Shown here: piece by piece, positions 8,016 to 16,862 of the stretch | How the letters are laid out: the number at the start of each line of letters is the position of its first letter | Numbering within the stretch: position 1 is the stretch's first letter | NCBI GenBank assembly: GCA_910577235.1 | Contig: CAJTMX010000017.1 | Coordinates: forward strand, 1 to 64,000 | Length of the DNA stretch: 64,000 bases | Direction: 5' to 3' | Origin: an uncultured Acetatifactor sp. | GTDB taxonomy: Bacteria > Bacillota > Clostridia > Lachnospirales > Lachnospiraceae | The notes under the pieces: generated by a model | Databases searched by the model: none | What the model was told of the DNA's origin: nothing | What the model saw: the letters and a program-made list of their open reading frames with translations, nothing else | Translations under genes and position numbers: made by a program

Positions 8016-8639
8016 ATGGAGAAAGCAGTGCTGGAGAAGATAGGTGTCTTAAAGCGGGCCTACAAGGAAAAAGAGCAGGCGTATGAGGCGGAGCATAAAA
8101 AACTGCAGGCTTATGTTGAAGAATACCTTGATGAGAATCATATGTGGGGCAATAAGGAACTGCTGGGGGACGTGGTGCGAATCCTGCCGGACAGCAGGCT
8201 CCGCTCCCGCCTGGTTGAGTGTCTGTATGCCCTGTATGATAAGGAGGCAGAACAGCGGGCTGGGCAGGGAAATGAACAGAAGGCGGTACCGGCGGGCGGC
8301 AGGGATATGGGGCAGTCCGGCGTATGCGGAATGCCGCGGCATGACCCCAAAGCACTAACGAGGATCAAATGCATGGCAGGAACGTATAGGGAGAAGGAGC
8401 AGGAGTTCCGGGAAGAACAGAAAAAACTCCAGGAATATGTCAACGGCTACCTTGACGAGAACGGCATAAGGAATGACCCGGCAAAGCTGCATAAACTTGC
8501 CAACGTCCTGCCGGGAGGCATAGTGCGTTTCCGGCTGCTGGAAATCATATGCTTTCTGGAGGAAAAGGAGGCGCAGCAGCCATGCACACAGGGAGAGGGA
8601 GCCTGTGACGGGCATACAAAGCCAGGCTTGTCAATGTAG
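8016..8639 (+). CDS. Accessory protein with internal duplication
   Basis: A 207-aa protein made of two related halves of about 75 residues. Both have a basic helix, then KEKEQ...KKLQ...YLDEN, then a segment ending L...LPxxxxRxRLLE...EEKEA (about residues 1-77 and 113-190). The linker between them is Gly-rich and low in order. It is charged and probably coiled-coil or helical. It ends in KPGLSM, a weak form of the Met tail. RBS: GAGGGGAAAATA before ATG 8016. The function is unknown. Confidence 0.6.
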   Translation: MEKAVLEKIGVLKRAYKEKEQAYEAEHKKLQAYVEEYLDENHMWGNKELLGDVVRILPDSRLRSRLVECLYALYDKEAEQRAGQGNEQKAVPAGGRDMGQSGVCGMPRHDPKALTRIKCMAGTYREKEQEFREEQKKLQEYVNGYLDENGIRNDPAKLHKLANVLPGGIVRFRLLEIICFLEEKEAQQPCTQGEGACDGHTKPGLSM

Positions 8640-8672
8640 TGGAAGTGAAAAATGCTGAAAAGGGAGGCGCAG

Positions 8673-9212
8673 ATGGGATCAGGAAATACAAGCGGCATGC
8701 TGGTGAAGAAGTATTGGGGAAAGGCACAGGAGATAGTGGCCCGGACAGACCTGGGGCGGCTCTATGAATCGTGCAACGGGCAGGATAAGGCGTATGCCCA
8801 GAACATACTCCTTAAACTCCACCAGGAGTTTGAAAAAGTCTATGGGGAGGGGCCGGTGGATTCCCGGCTGGATTTTGTGATGATGCCTGCCGTCCTGCGT
8901 GGACGGAAAACCGGGAAAATGGCGCTGGGGTTTGTGCATTTGGATATGGAAAGCCAGGGCGAGCATTGGGGGACAGTTTTCCTGACAGACCGGGGGATCA
9001 TTGACGCCATGGGCAGCGTTTCTCCGGAACAGGAGACATATATAAAAGAAAATTTTGTGCCTTATGATTATTGGTACACTCCGCTGTCACAGTATGACTG
9101 CCATGTAGATTTCGCCTCCATGCCGGAGGATGCCGTGGAGATTCGCAAGCGCGTGGACGAGCTGCGGGCATCCGGCAGCATACAGGCACAGTCCATGGGC
9201 GGGATGCAGTAG
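8673..9212 (+). CDS. Accessory protein with QSMGGMQ tail
   Basis: A 179-aa soluble protein with no recognised domain. It has an aromatic stretch (PYDYWYTPLSQYDCHVDF, about residues 131-148) after an alternating region that could form a beta sheet (FGVHLD/GTVFLTD type strands). It ends in AQSMGGMQ. The start at ATG 8673 has GGGAGG five bases upstream; the upstream ATG at 8652 lacks a site. It sits in the accessory operon. Confidence 0.55.
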   Translation: MGSGNTSGMLVKKYWGKAQEIVARTDLGRLYESCNGQDKAYAQNILLKLHQEFEKVYGEGPVDSRLDFVMMPAVLRGRKTGKMALGFVHLDMESQGEHWGTVFLTDRGIIDAMGSVSPEQETYIKENFVPYDYWYTPLSQYDCHVDFASMPEDAVEIRKRVDELRASGSIQAQSMGGMQ

Positions 9213-9223
9213 AACGGCAGATG

Positions 9224-9262
9224 GGCAGGTACAGTCTGTGCCTTGCGCCGCCGTTTCTGCCA
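9224..9262 (+). pseudogene. Fragment of a paralogue of the 10575-11081 gene
   Basis: The bases GCAGGTACAGTCTGTGCCTT and the following GCG..GTTTCTGCCA nearly repeat the start region of the gene at 10575 (10650-10688). There is no surrounding open frame that continues the match, so only a scrap of a second copy remains in the gap between two genes. Confidence 0.5.
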
Positions 9263-9389
9263 CAGGGAGCAGAGCCGCAGATGGGAGATGGGAAACCGCA
9301 GGCACCCGGCGGCATACACCCCATAGGAACATAGGCGCAGGCTGCGGTAAATAAGGAACATGCAGAGCCGGGGACGGCAAGGAGGGCGT

Positions 9390-10556
9390 ATGGCAAAGTT
9401 CGTGGATAAACAGAATCTGCCGCAGTATAGATATTTTAACAACGTGATCGGGAAAGACGACATGGTCAAGGACATTGTCAGCGATTATGTTGGAGGGGTC
9501 TATGAACTGTCAACCCCGGCTATACAGAATGACCCCGCAGTGCGCCGTGAGAGCCTACAGATGCTGAAAAGAGGGAAAAGGAACCTGCCCGCGGCCCTTT
9601 ATTCCATGAAGGAGGATCAGGAGCGCTGCCACAACGAAATTTTTTATGGCGGGGTGCAGGCAACCAGGCGGAATGCCGACAGGTATATGAATATGCTGCT
9701 GCACCTCCATCTTTTTCAGGGAGACCATATACAGCGTGACGTGGAGGTGCATCCGGAGATACTGGAGAAACTTACGGAAAGAGAAAAGCGAAAGAGATAT
9801 GAGTGCAGGGAGGATGGAAAGTTCTATTCCACCTTTTTCAGTGTCCCAAAGCTGGTGCTGATCAACAGGGATCTGTTTGCACAGTATCTGGAGAGGAATA
9901 TGACAGATGAAGATATGGGGCGCCTGGAGGCGATGCTGCATAAGGATGTGCATTACATCCTGAACGTGCAGAGTGAGGCGCAGAGCGGCTACGCATATAT
10001 GATCGAAAAGGAAGGGGGCGTCTATGTACGGCGTTTGGGCAGATATGACCTGACTGGCAGGATGCGGCTGGGAGGCGGGGACATGCTGGAGCCTGAAATG
10101 ATATCGGTCGCGCTGTGCCTTACCGATTATCTGATGGAGATGGAGAATATCTCAAGGCAGCAGAAACATGACCCCAGGGAAGCCGGTGCGGGGGACGGGG
10201 GCTGCAGCGGACAATGCCGGGTTCCCAAATATGTGGATCAGAACAGCATCAAGATATTTGATGTATCCCCAACTGCCAGAAAAGGGAACAACGAACTGGA
10301 AGTGAGTTATTTCAGAAAAAGATATGCCAGCGCAGGGACAGCCCGCAGAACGGGATATGAGGTGGCCCCGCACACCAGGCGGGGGCATTACCGGACATAC
10401 AGCGATGGGAGGACTGTCTATGTCCGCTCATCCATCATCCACAAGGAGAAATACAATGGCATCCAGTCTGCGCACCGGATCAATGAGCCGGGGGAGGGCA
10501 GCGTTTCCCAGGAAGATATAGACGGCCCCACTTTTACGATGGGGATGCAGATATAA
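9390..10556 (+). CDS. Accessory protein with FTMGMQI tail
   Basis: A 388-aa soluble protein of unknown function. The N-terminal two thirds are charged and helical. Near the C-terminus there is a basic block (APHTRRGHYRTYSDGRTVYV, about residues 329-348) like the PHxRRxHWHxYWxGxGR motif seen in hypothetical proteins of Firmicutes phages and ICEs. A role with nucleic acid is possible but unproven. It ends in TFTMGMQI. The start at ATG 9390 has AAGGAGGG three bases upstream; the ORF is open to 9360. Confidence 0.55.
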   Translation: MAKFVDKQNLPQYRYFNNVIGKDDMVKDIVSDYVGGVYELSTPAIQNDPAVRRESLQMLKRGKRNLPAALYSMKEDQERCHNEIFYGGVQATRRNADRYMNMLLHLHLFQGDHIQRDVEVHPEILEKLTEREKRKRYECREDGKFYSTFFSVPKLVLINRDLFAQYLERNMTDEDMGRLEAMLHKDVHYILNVQSEAQSGYAYMIEKEGGVYVRRLGRYDLTGRMRLGGGDMLEPEMISVALCLTDYLMEMENISRQQKHDPREAGAGDGGCSGQCRVPKYVDQNSIKIFDVSPTARKGNNELEVSYFRKRYASAGTARRTGYEVAPHTRRGHYRTYSDGRTVYVRSSIIHKEKYNGIQSAHRINEPGEGSVSQEDIDGPTFTMGMQI

Positions 10557-10574
10557 GGCAAGGAGGGGATGGAA

Positions 10575-11081
10575 ATGGACATCAGACAGAGGATTGACAG
10601 ATTTAACAGGGAAAACAGTCCCTTTTACATTGTGGACCATGACAGCGGCAGGTACAGCCTGTGCCTTGCGCTGTCGTTTCTGCCAAAGGAATATGAACAC
10701 TTCGGGCAGGAGGCGTTTAACCGGTATGCCGCGGAGATTGGAGAGCCTGCAATGATAGACGGCCGCGTGTTTTCCCACGGGAGCGGATACGAGTGGGAAC
10801 ATGTCTTTGCGAAAGCCTTTGAGGGCGATCCGGACAGCGGCAGGATAGAATACGACTGCGAGGCAGGCGGCTTTTTCTGTTATTCGGACAGCCTGTCCCT
10901 GCTGGAACACTTCGGCGCCCGTTTCAGGGCCGTCTGCATGGACGGGGAAAAATTTGCGCAGCTTGTCAGCACGGCGCTGAAAGAGGCAGCGGAAAAGGAG
11001 GAACAGGGGGCGGAAAGAGAGATACAAACAGAGTCCTGCGGAGGGCCGGAGGCTGTCCCCTCCCAGGCCATGCGGATGTAG
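10575..11081 (+). CDS. Accessory protein with QAMRM tail
   Basis: A 168-aa acidic soluble protein with no recognised domain. It has a compact core to about residue 140 and then a low-complexity Glu/Gly/Pro linker ending in PSQAMRM. AGGAGG lies eight bases before ATG 10575; an in-frame ATG at 10569 is also possible. A fragment of a second copy lies at 9224-9262, so this gene family has been duplicated and lost nearby. Confidence 0.55.
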   Translation: MDIRQRIDRFNRENSPFYIVDHDSGRYSLCLALSFLPKEYEHFGQEAFNRYAAEIGEPAMIDGRVFSHGSGYEWEHVFAKAFEGDPDSGRIEYDCEAGGFFCYSDSLSLLEHFGARFRAVCMDGEKFAQLVSTALKEAAEKEEQGAEREIQTESCGGPEAVPSQAMRM

Positions 11082-11109
11082 CGGTGCAGGAAGGAGGGAG
11101 TAATCACAG

Positions 11110-12726
11110 GTGAGGATCTATGTAAAAAGGGAAAATTGGGACGGCGGGATCTGGTTTAAGCTGCCGGCCACGGACGCCGAGGCGGGGAAGCTGTGGAAGG
11201 AACTGGCGGATATCCACCCGATGCCAATGATCCCGTATATCGGAGATGTGGACTGCGGGATTGGGGGGATGGAGGGATGCCTGCTCGGTGAGCCGGTCTT
11301 TGAAAAAGGCCATCTGGAGATGCTTGGCCGTCTGGCAGAACAGTTGGATGAGATGGGGACGGAGGAATGCCTGCTGTTTACTGCCGCCGTGGAGATGGAG
11401 AGGCCGGATTCCATAGAGCAGGCACTGGAAACCATGGGCCATCTGGACGCCTACGAATTAAAGCCCCAGATCCGTGACATGGATGGGCTGGGGCGGTATC
11501 TTGCAGAAAAAGAGAAGGAAGAAATCCCCCAGGCAATAGAAAAAATCTTTGATTATTGGAATTACGCCGCCGCCCGCCGGGAGCAGTACAGCTGTTTCAC
11601 AAAAGGGGGATTTGTGGAGAGGAAAAAGCCGCAGGAGGGGACGCCGGCGGGAATGGAGGCTGGCGTGCCTCCCCATAAGCCCGGGGGAACAAAGGCCGTG
11701 CTTACGGTGGAGGTAAAAAAGCAGCCCTATGGGTATGAGAGTTTTTCCATGCCCATGGCGGAGCGGGAACTGGCGGAGGCGGAAAAGAGGATCGGTACAG
11801 CCGAATACGGGTATGGCGCGGAAATGAGGGTGGTGGCAGCTTATGAAGGACTGTATGAAACCCTGCCGCCGGGATGCACCATCAGGGAACTAAACCAGGC
11901 GGCGTGGGAGGTCAGGGAGTATATGGACCATGGGGAATCAGACCGGCTGCTGCTGCTGGCGGCGCTGGAGGCGGAACTGCCGGAAACCATGGAGGATGCC
12001 TGCCGGGTGATCCGGCGGTGCGCGGAGTATCAATTCCTGCCCCTGAAATCTTTAACGCCGGAGGGCTATGCCCGGTATGTCCTGGAGAGGGACGGTGTCA
12101 GGGTACCTGCGCATCTACAGGCATATGTCCGGGAAAAGGAGTTTGGGCAGAAAATGATGGAGGAAACAGGGCCGGTACAGACCCTTTACGGCGTGGTCAT
12201 TAACAGGGCGCATCCCATACGGCCGCCCAGATACAGCGCTGGGAGTTTCCGCCTGTTCAGCCCCCTGACGGTAAGCGCTTACGGGGGCAGGGAACCCGTC
12301 CAGCCCCTGATCTTATCCGGCCAGGAGGCGGCCTCCCTGCAGGCGGCCATCAGGGGGCATATTGCCCGGAGCATGCAGGGGTATGGGGAGGGCGGCCTGG
12401 CGGAATTATTGTCAAACCGCATACTTGCCCGGAAAGTCCGATGCATGTGGCCCGATGCGGAAGAAAAGGGCGGTGAATTATGGGGCGTCCTGAAGGTGGA
12501 CACGGCGGCAGCACTGACGGACAGGGAAAAGGCGGCGCTGACGGAAGAATGGCGTATGATAGCCGGGGAGGGATGGGGGCTGCAGCTTATGTACAGGCCA
12601 ATCTGCCGGGGGGAGAGGGAGATGCATGTGGGCTTTTGGGATACGGAGAGAGGGAGCGGGCTGTTCATTATGCCGGAGGAAGAATTCCTGAAAAGTACCG
12701 GGCACCATGGGATGGAACTGCAGTGA
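11110..12726 (+). CDS. ArdA-like antirestriction candidate, multi-domain (copy 1)
   Basis: A 538-aa protein starting with GTG after AAGGAGGG. Three parts can be seen. The first (about 1-150) begins MRIYVKRENWDGGIWFKLP, as in ArdA-type antirestriction proteins, which mimic DNA and block type I enzymes. The second (about 200-360) repeats the same layout (LxxAxxRIG..., LNQAAWEV, LPETMEDACRVIRR, YARYVL). The third (about 370-530) begins FRLFSPLT and holds LSNRILARKV and GELWGVLKV. This last domain is shared with the proteins at 13874 and 15225. It is acidic overall, as expected for a DNA mimic. It ends in HHGMELQ. The ArdA assignment is by pattern, not alignment. Confidence 0.6.
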   Translation: MRIYVKRENWDGGIWFKLPATDAEAGKLWKELADIHPMPMIPYIGDVDCGIGGMEGCLLGEPVFEKGHLEMLGRLAEQLDEMGTEECLLFTAAVEMERPDSIEQALETMGHLDAYELKPQIRDMDGLGRYLAEKEKEEIPQAIEKIFDYWNYAAARREQYSCFTKGGFVERKKPQEGTPAGMEAGVPPHKPGGTKAVLTVEVKKQPYGYESFSMPMAERELAEAEKRIGTAEYGYGAEMRVVAAYEGLYETLPPGCTIRELNQAAWEVREYMDHGESDRLLLLAALEAELPETMEDACRVIRRCAEYQFLPLKSLTPEGYARYVLERDGVRVPAHLQAYVREKEFGQKMMEETGPVQTLYGVVINRAHPIRPPRYSAGSFRLFSPLTVSAYGGREPVQPLILSGQEAASLQAAIRGHIARSMQGYGEGGLAELLSNRILARKVRCMWPDAEEKGGELWGVLKVDTAAALTDREKAALTEEWRMIAGEGWGLQLMYRPICRGEREMHVGFWDTERGSGLFIMPEEEFLKSTGHHGMELQ

Positions 12727-12749
12727 AAAATGAATACGGGCATTGAAGG

Positions 12750-12777
12750 GCGCTGGCATGTTTCCGGCGCTTTTTTT
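12750..12777 (+). terminator. Rho-independent terminator
   Basis: GCGCTGG (12750-12756) pairs with CCGGCGC (12764-12770, one G-U), followed by seven T. It ends the first part of the accessory operon. Confidence 0.85.
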
Positions 12778-12927
12778 ATGCGCAGGGGCGCACAGATGAA
12801 ACTGCTGCTTGCGCAACATGCGCCCCGTACAGCGGGCAGGGAGGTGATCGGCCCTGCCCGGCTGCGATAAACCAGAAGGAAGGAGGCGGAGTCCTGGCCA
12901 GGGAAAAGATATCTGACTCCCTTTTGG

Positions 12928-13812
12928 ATGGATCTAGAGCAGAAAGCAATCGAAAGGGTAAAAATGGCATCGGAGATGTCGCTGCGCCTGTATAAAAGCC
13001 CTCTGGTGGTGACGGACAGCGGGGGCAAGGACAGCGCCGTATGCCGGGAGATCGCAAGGAGGGCGGGCATCCCCTATGAGGTACAGCACAACCTCACCAC
13101 GGCGGACGCGCCTCCTACCATCTACTATGTGCGGGAGACTTTCCGGAAACTGGAGGAACAGGGGATCACGTGCAGGATCAATTATCCGGCCTACAAGGGA
13201 CAGCGGGTGACGATGTGGACGCTGATCCCCATAAAGAAGTTCCCTCCCACAAGGCTGCAGAGGTACTGCTGCCAGGTGCTGAAGGAATCTTACTGCGGGG
13301 ACCGCTTTATCACCACCGGCGTCCGCTGGGTGGAGAGCGTCAAACGCAGGAAAAACCGAGGGGTGTATGAGAATTTCACCTACAACCGGGAGAAAAAAAT
13401 TATCCTGAATAACGACAATGACGAGCAGAGGCGGCTGTTTGAAAGCTGTGAACTGAAGGGAAAGAGGATCTGCAACCCTATCGTGGACTGGACGGACCGG
13501 GATGTATGGGATTACATCCGCAGCGAGAGGCTCCCCATGAACCCGCTCTATGACATGGGATTCTGCCGTGTGGGATGCATAGGCTGCCCGATGGCGGGAA
13601 AGCGCAGGTGGATGGAATTCGGCCTGTTCCCCACATACAGGCAGGCGTATACCCAGGCATTCGGGAGGATGCTGGACGTAATCCATGCGGCGGGGATACC
13701 CACAAAGTGGAAAACGGCGGGGGATGTGTTTTCCTGGTGGATGGAGGATGAGCAGATAGAGGGACAGATGAGTCTGGAGGATCTTGACGGCTGGATGCAG
13801 GAGAATGAATAG
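12928..13812 (+). CDS. PP-loop ATP pyrophosphatase, PAPS-reductase/DndC-like
   Basis: A 294-aa protein with the PP-loop SGGKDS at about residues 31-36, which binds ATP in PAPS reductases, DndC and tRNA-modifying enzymes. Four cysteines in two groups (RYCCQ, about 113-114; C-x-x-GCIGCP, about 214-222) could hold an iron-sulfur cluster. No other dnd genes are nearby, so DNA phosphorothioation is not indicated. Stand-alone proteins of this type are frequent in phages and conjugative elements and their substrate is unclear. ATG 12928 has no obvious ribosome site; the purine block at 12876-12886 is too far. It lacks the Met tail. Confidence 0.82.
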   Translation: MDLEQKAIERVKMASEMSLRLYKSPLVVTDSGGKDSAVCREIARRAGIPYEVQHNLTTADAPPTIYYVRETFRKLEEQGITCRINYPAYKGQRVTMWTLIPIKKFPPTRLQRYCCQVLKESYCGDRFITTGVRWVESVKRRKNRGVYENFTYNREKKIILNNDNDEQRRLFESCELKGKRICNPIVDWTDRDVWDYIRSERLPMNPLYDMGFCRVGCIGCPMAGKRRWMEFGLFPTYRQAYTQAFGRMLDVIHAAGIPTKWKTAGDVFSWWMEDEQIEGQMSLEDLDGWMQENE

Positions 13813-13873
13813 GGAGGGCTATGGGGCAGGAGGCTGCGGACGATAAAATTTGCGGACAGACGGGAGGCAGGAA

Positions 13874-14419
13874 ATGGAAAGTGTGGAAAATGGCATTGCG
13901 GAAATCAGGCTGTACAGCCCATTGAGCGGGCGTTTTTTTGATTCCGAGGATTACGGCAGGGCGCTGAACCGGGTCGAATTATCCGCATATAGGCGCGAGA
14001 TACAAAGCGCTTTGGATAAAGACGAAATACGGCAGAGCGAAAGGGGGCTTGCGGAATATGTATCCCCCCAGTCTTTAAGGGAGCGCATTATCAGCATGCA
14101 TCCGGGCGTGGAGGTATGGTCGTATGGCATGTGGAGTGTGCTGACGGTAAAGTGCCAGGGCGTGCTTTCGGAGGGGGAACTGGAAACGTTAAAGGACGAA
14201 TGGCATGGGCAGATGACAGACGGGTGGGGAGAGTCTTTCGCTCAGGAGGCTGTGGACTGTGACGAGGGGTGCTGCCTGTATGTGGACTACATGGATACAA
14301 AGCGCTCCAGCATCAAGACGGAGCAGGAGCTGAAGGGCATCACGCAGGGGCAGGAAATAGCTGGCGATGCAGGCGTACAGCGGGTGACAGGCGCTGCCCA
14401 GGCCATGGGCATGGGGTAA
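13874..14419 (+). CDS. Stand-alone copy of the ArdA-associated C-terminal domain
   Basis: A 181-aa protein that corresponds to the third domain of the proteins at 11110 and 15225: it begins IAEIRLYSPL, has SQSLRERIISMHPGVEVW-like spacing, then GMWSVLTVK, LKDEWHGQMTDGWGESF and a final strand ending IKTEQELKG. It therefore represents the module without the ArdA-like part. It ends in GAAQAMGMG. The start at ATG 13874 follows GGGAGG at six bases. Its role is unknown, presumably shared with the neighbouring proteins. Confidence 0.6.
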   Translation: MESVENGIAEIRLYSPLSGRFFDSEDYGRALNRVELSAYRREIQSALDKDEIRQSERGLAEYVSPQSLRERIISMHPGVEVWSYGMWSVLTVKCQGVLSEGELETLKDEWHGQMTDGWGESFAQEAVDCDEGCCLYVDYMDTKRSSIKTEQELKGITQGQEIAGDAGVQRVTGAAQAMGMG

Positions 14420-14547
14420 AACCGTGGAGATGGGATCACTGCATTGCAGTGCCGCTGCGGGGGCGGCCGGGTTTTCGGATATTCCGGGAGCCTGGCCTTT
14501 TTGTCCCTGTGGCAGATATGGCAGAAAGATAGAAAGGAAAGGGAAAA

Positions 14548-15231
14548 ATGGCATCTAAATTTATGAACGGCATGCCGCTTGCAGGGATGGAGGCGCAGAT
14601 GCAGCAGGTTCCGGGATTTAAGCCCAGGAAGGCCGGGATGTCCGTCAGCAGGCTGGAACTGCCCAGGGCACAGGGAGGCGGCGGGCAGGCAGAGGGGAAG
14701 GAGGACTGCGGGCCGCCCGGCGGGGGCAGCCCCTGTGCAAGCGTTGGGGACGGATGCGGGCGTTTTTCCTGTCTTCTGGGACGTTTTACCGGAGAGGTGG
14801 GGTTCGGCCCGTTTACGGACCGCGTGTCGCGGCTGGAGGGCAGCGCAGGGAGCGCCTTCCGGGATGAGGAACACAGGGAACGGTTTTGGCGCCGGTGGAA
14901 AGCACAGGCGGACGTACCTGACAGGGAGGCCATGTGCGCCGCCCTCTACCTGCTTACGGCAGACCGGATGCTGTGGGGGATGGCGGAGGATGCAGTGCGT
15001 CCGGAACTGATCGACTTTGCCGCCGCCAGCATCCGGGGCATCGGGCTGGATGGCTATGTGCTGTTCCACTGCGCAAAGGATCTGTATAAGGGAACCAACC
15101 GTCTGAGCCTGGCGGAGCTTACCGACCCGGAATTGATAAGTGACGGGACATTCTGGACGGTCATCACGGCATTCCTGATCCGGCGCTACGGGGCGGAGGT
15201 ATTGGAGGAAGAAGGGAGCAAGGGATGTTAA
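14548..15231 (+). CDS. DUF6075-like protein with Met-rich N-terminus
   Basis: A 227-aa protein. The C-terminal 120 residues have a helical pattern (RDEEHRERFWRRW, AALYLLTADRMLW, LDGYVLFHCAKDLY, ITAFLIRRYG) that resembles DUF6075 proteins common in Clostridia. The N-terminus (MASKFMNGMPLAGMEAQMQQ) looks like the Met tails found at the C-termini of neighbours, followed by a Gly/Pro linker. It ends without a tail. RBS: GAAAGGAAAGGG before ATG 14548. Its stop overlaps the start of the next gene (ATGTTAA), suggesting translational coupling. The function is unknown. Confidence 0.55.
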   Translation: MASKFMNGMPLAGMEAQMQQVPGFKPRKAGMSVSRLELPRAQGGGGQAEGKEDCGPPGGGSPCASVGDGCGRFSCLLGRFTGEVGFGPFTDRVSRLEGSAGSAFRDEEHRERFWRRWKAQADVPDREAMCAALYLLTADRMLWGMAEDAVRPELIDFAAASIRGIGLDGYVLFHCAKDLYKGTNRLSLAELTDPELISDGTFWTVITAFLIRRYGAEVLEEEGSKGC

Positions 15232-16862
15232 AGGTATATCTGAGCAATACCGCTACATCAGACGGGCTGTGGCTGGCATTCCCCCTGGGGAGCCAGGAGA
15301 GGCAGGCTGCCATGGAATTTGGCGCAGGGGGCACAAATGAGATAGGGGCTGTAGAAAGCCGGATGGAAGGGCTAAAGACGCATTTGGAGGGGATGACGCT
15401 GCAGCCTGAACAGGGGATACGGGAACTGGAATTTTTAGACCAGCATACGGACTGCATGACAGAAAGGGAAAAGGGCATCTTGCAGGCGGCGCTGGAGATC
15501 GAGAAGCCGCGCAGTGTAATGGAGATCGTGAACCTGTCCTGCAACCTGGATAAATTCGTGCTCTATGACGGCATTTCCGGCCATGAGGAACTTGGGAGGC
15601 ATGTGCTGGGAAGTGAGGAAATGTCAGAAAAAGTTGCACTTTACCTGGACTACGGGGCAGCCGGGGAAAAGTACGCGGGCAGCCATGCCGGGTGCTTTAC
15701 GGATCTTGGGTATGCGGCCCGCACGGGGGAGGCCCTGGAGCCGCTCTATGACGGCAAATTTCTGCCGCAGCCCGGATATGATAAGTCCTGCGTCATCCAG
15801 GCTTGGCTGTATTCCCCCTATTATGCCGCAGGACATTACCGGAATTACCCTGTTTCCCTTCCCGCCTCAGATGACAGGCTTGCGCTGGCAGAGGAAAAGC
15901 TGGGCTGTAGAAAGCTGGATGAGCATGAGGTGGCATATATCAGCTGCCCTGTTTCAGAATTAGAATCCTGCCTGCCGTTCTCCAGGGATATCAGGGAGAT
16001 GAACGCATTTGCAAAGCTGCTGGCGGAAAGGGACATCCTGGGGGATGCAGGGACAAAGGAAAAACTGTTTGCTGCGCTGGAGGCGGAGGCGCCTGGAAAC
16101 ATGGCCGAGGCCATGGAGATTGCCGCAGGACTGGAGCGGTATACAATTCTGCCGGAGGACATCCAGACGGCAGATGACTATGCGGATTATTTCCTGGAGG
16201 AAGCACAGATCTACATTGACGAGGAAGTACAGCCGTTTCTGGATTATAAGAGGCTTGGTGAATGTCAGATGAGGAAACACGGGGTGGTGCAGACGGAGCA
16301 TGGGCTGGTGCGGCGGGAGGACATCCCGATGGCGCAGCCTACGGAGGAACTGGAGGAATTCAAGCTGTTCAGCCCCCTGAAAGGTTTTTTGTACTGTCAC
16401 GATGAGGATGGCGGTAGCCTCTGGGACGAGCCCATGGAAATAGACCCCGGGCAGCTGTGCCAGTATGGGAATCAGATACAGGAAATGATCAGGCAGGAAC
16501 ACCTGGAGGAAGAAGGGGAAAGAGGGCTTGCCGTCTACCTTGGCAACCGCCTGCTGAAGCGGAAAGTATTCAGCATGAACCCCACCGTGGAGATGTGGAA
16601 CGGGGAATTATGGGGCGTACTGGAGGTAAAAAGCCACGGCCCCCTGTCGCCCCAGGAACTGGCCGGGCTGATGGAAGAATGGCAGGGGCAGGAATCCGAT
16701 GGCTGGGGGGAAGGCTTTGAGCAGCGGGAGATCAAGACAGAAGAAGGAGATCTCTATGTCAGCTTCTGGAATTCCGGCGATGATTTCTTTATCAGGACGG
16801 AGCAGGATCTGAAACAGTGGCAGACCCAGGGACAGGGGATGCAGATGGGAGGGAACGGATGA
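15225..16862 (+). CDS. ArdA-like antirestriction candidate, multi-domain (copy 2)
   Basis: A 545-aa protein with the same layout as the gene at 11110. An N-terminal ArdA-like part begins MLKVYLSNTATSDGLWLAFP. A second related part spans about 195-370 (ALAEEKLGCRKL, MNAFAKLLAE, EDIQTADDYADYFL). The shared C-terminal domain (FKLFSPLKG; LGNRLLKRKV; GELWGVLEVK) follows. It is strongly acidic. It ends in GQGMQMGGNG. It is coupled to its neighbours on both sides by overlapping start and stop codons (ATGTTAA at the start, ATGA at the end). Antirestriction by DNA mimicry is known for ArdA; for this architecture it is inferred. Confidence 0.6.
   Translation: MLKVYLSNTATSDGLWLAFPLGSQERQAAMEFGAGGTNEIGAVESRMEGLKTHLEGMTLQPEQGIRELEFLDQHTDCMTEREKGILQAALEIEKPRSVMEIVNLSCNLDKFVLYDGISGHEELGRHVLGSEEMSEKVALYLDYGAAGEKYAGSHAGCFTDLGYAARTGEALEPLYDGKFLPQPGYDKSCVIQAWLYSPYYAAGHYRNYPVSLPASDDRLALAEEKLGCRKLDEHEVAYISCPVSELESCLPFSRDIREMNAFAKLLAERDILGDAGTKEKLFAALEAEAPGNMAEAMEIAAGLERYTILPEDIQTADDYADYFLEEAQIYIDEEVQPFLDYKRLGECQMRKHGVVQTEHGLVRREDIPMAQPTEELEEFKLFSPLKGFLYCHDEDGGSLWDEPMEIDPGQLCQYGNQIQEMIRQEHLEEEGERGLAVYLGNRLLKRKVFSMNPTVEMWNGELWGVLEVKSHGPLSPQELAGLMEEWQGQESDGWGEGFEQREIKTEEGDLYVSFWNSGDDFFIRTEQDLKQWQTQGQGMQMGGNG

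Noticed and set aside
12778..12870. 30-codon ORF between the terminator and the PP-loop gene
   Set aside because: Open by chance in GC-rich sequence; no ribosome site and the terminator's T run lies directly before its ATG.
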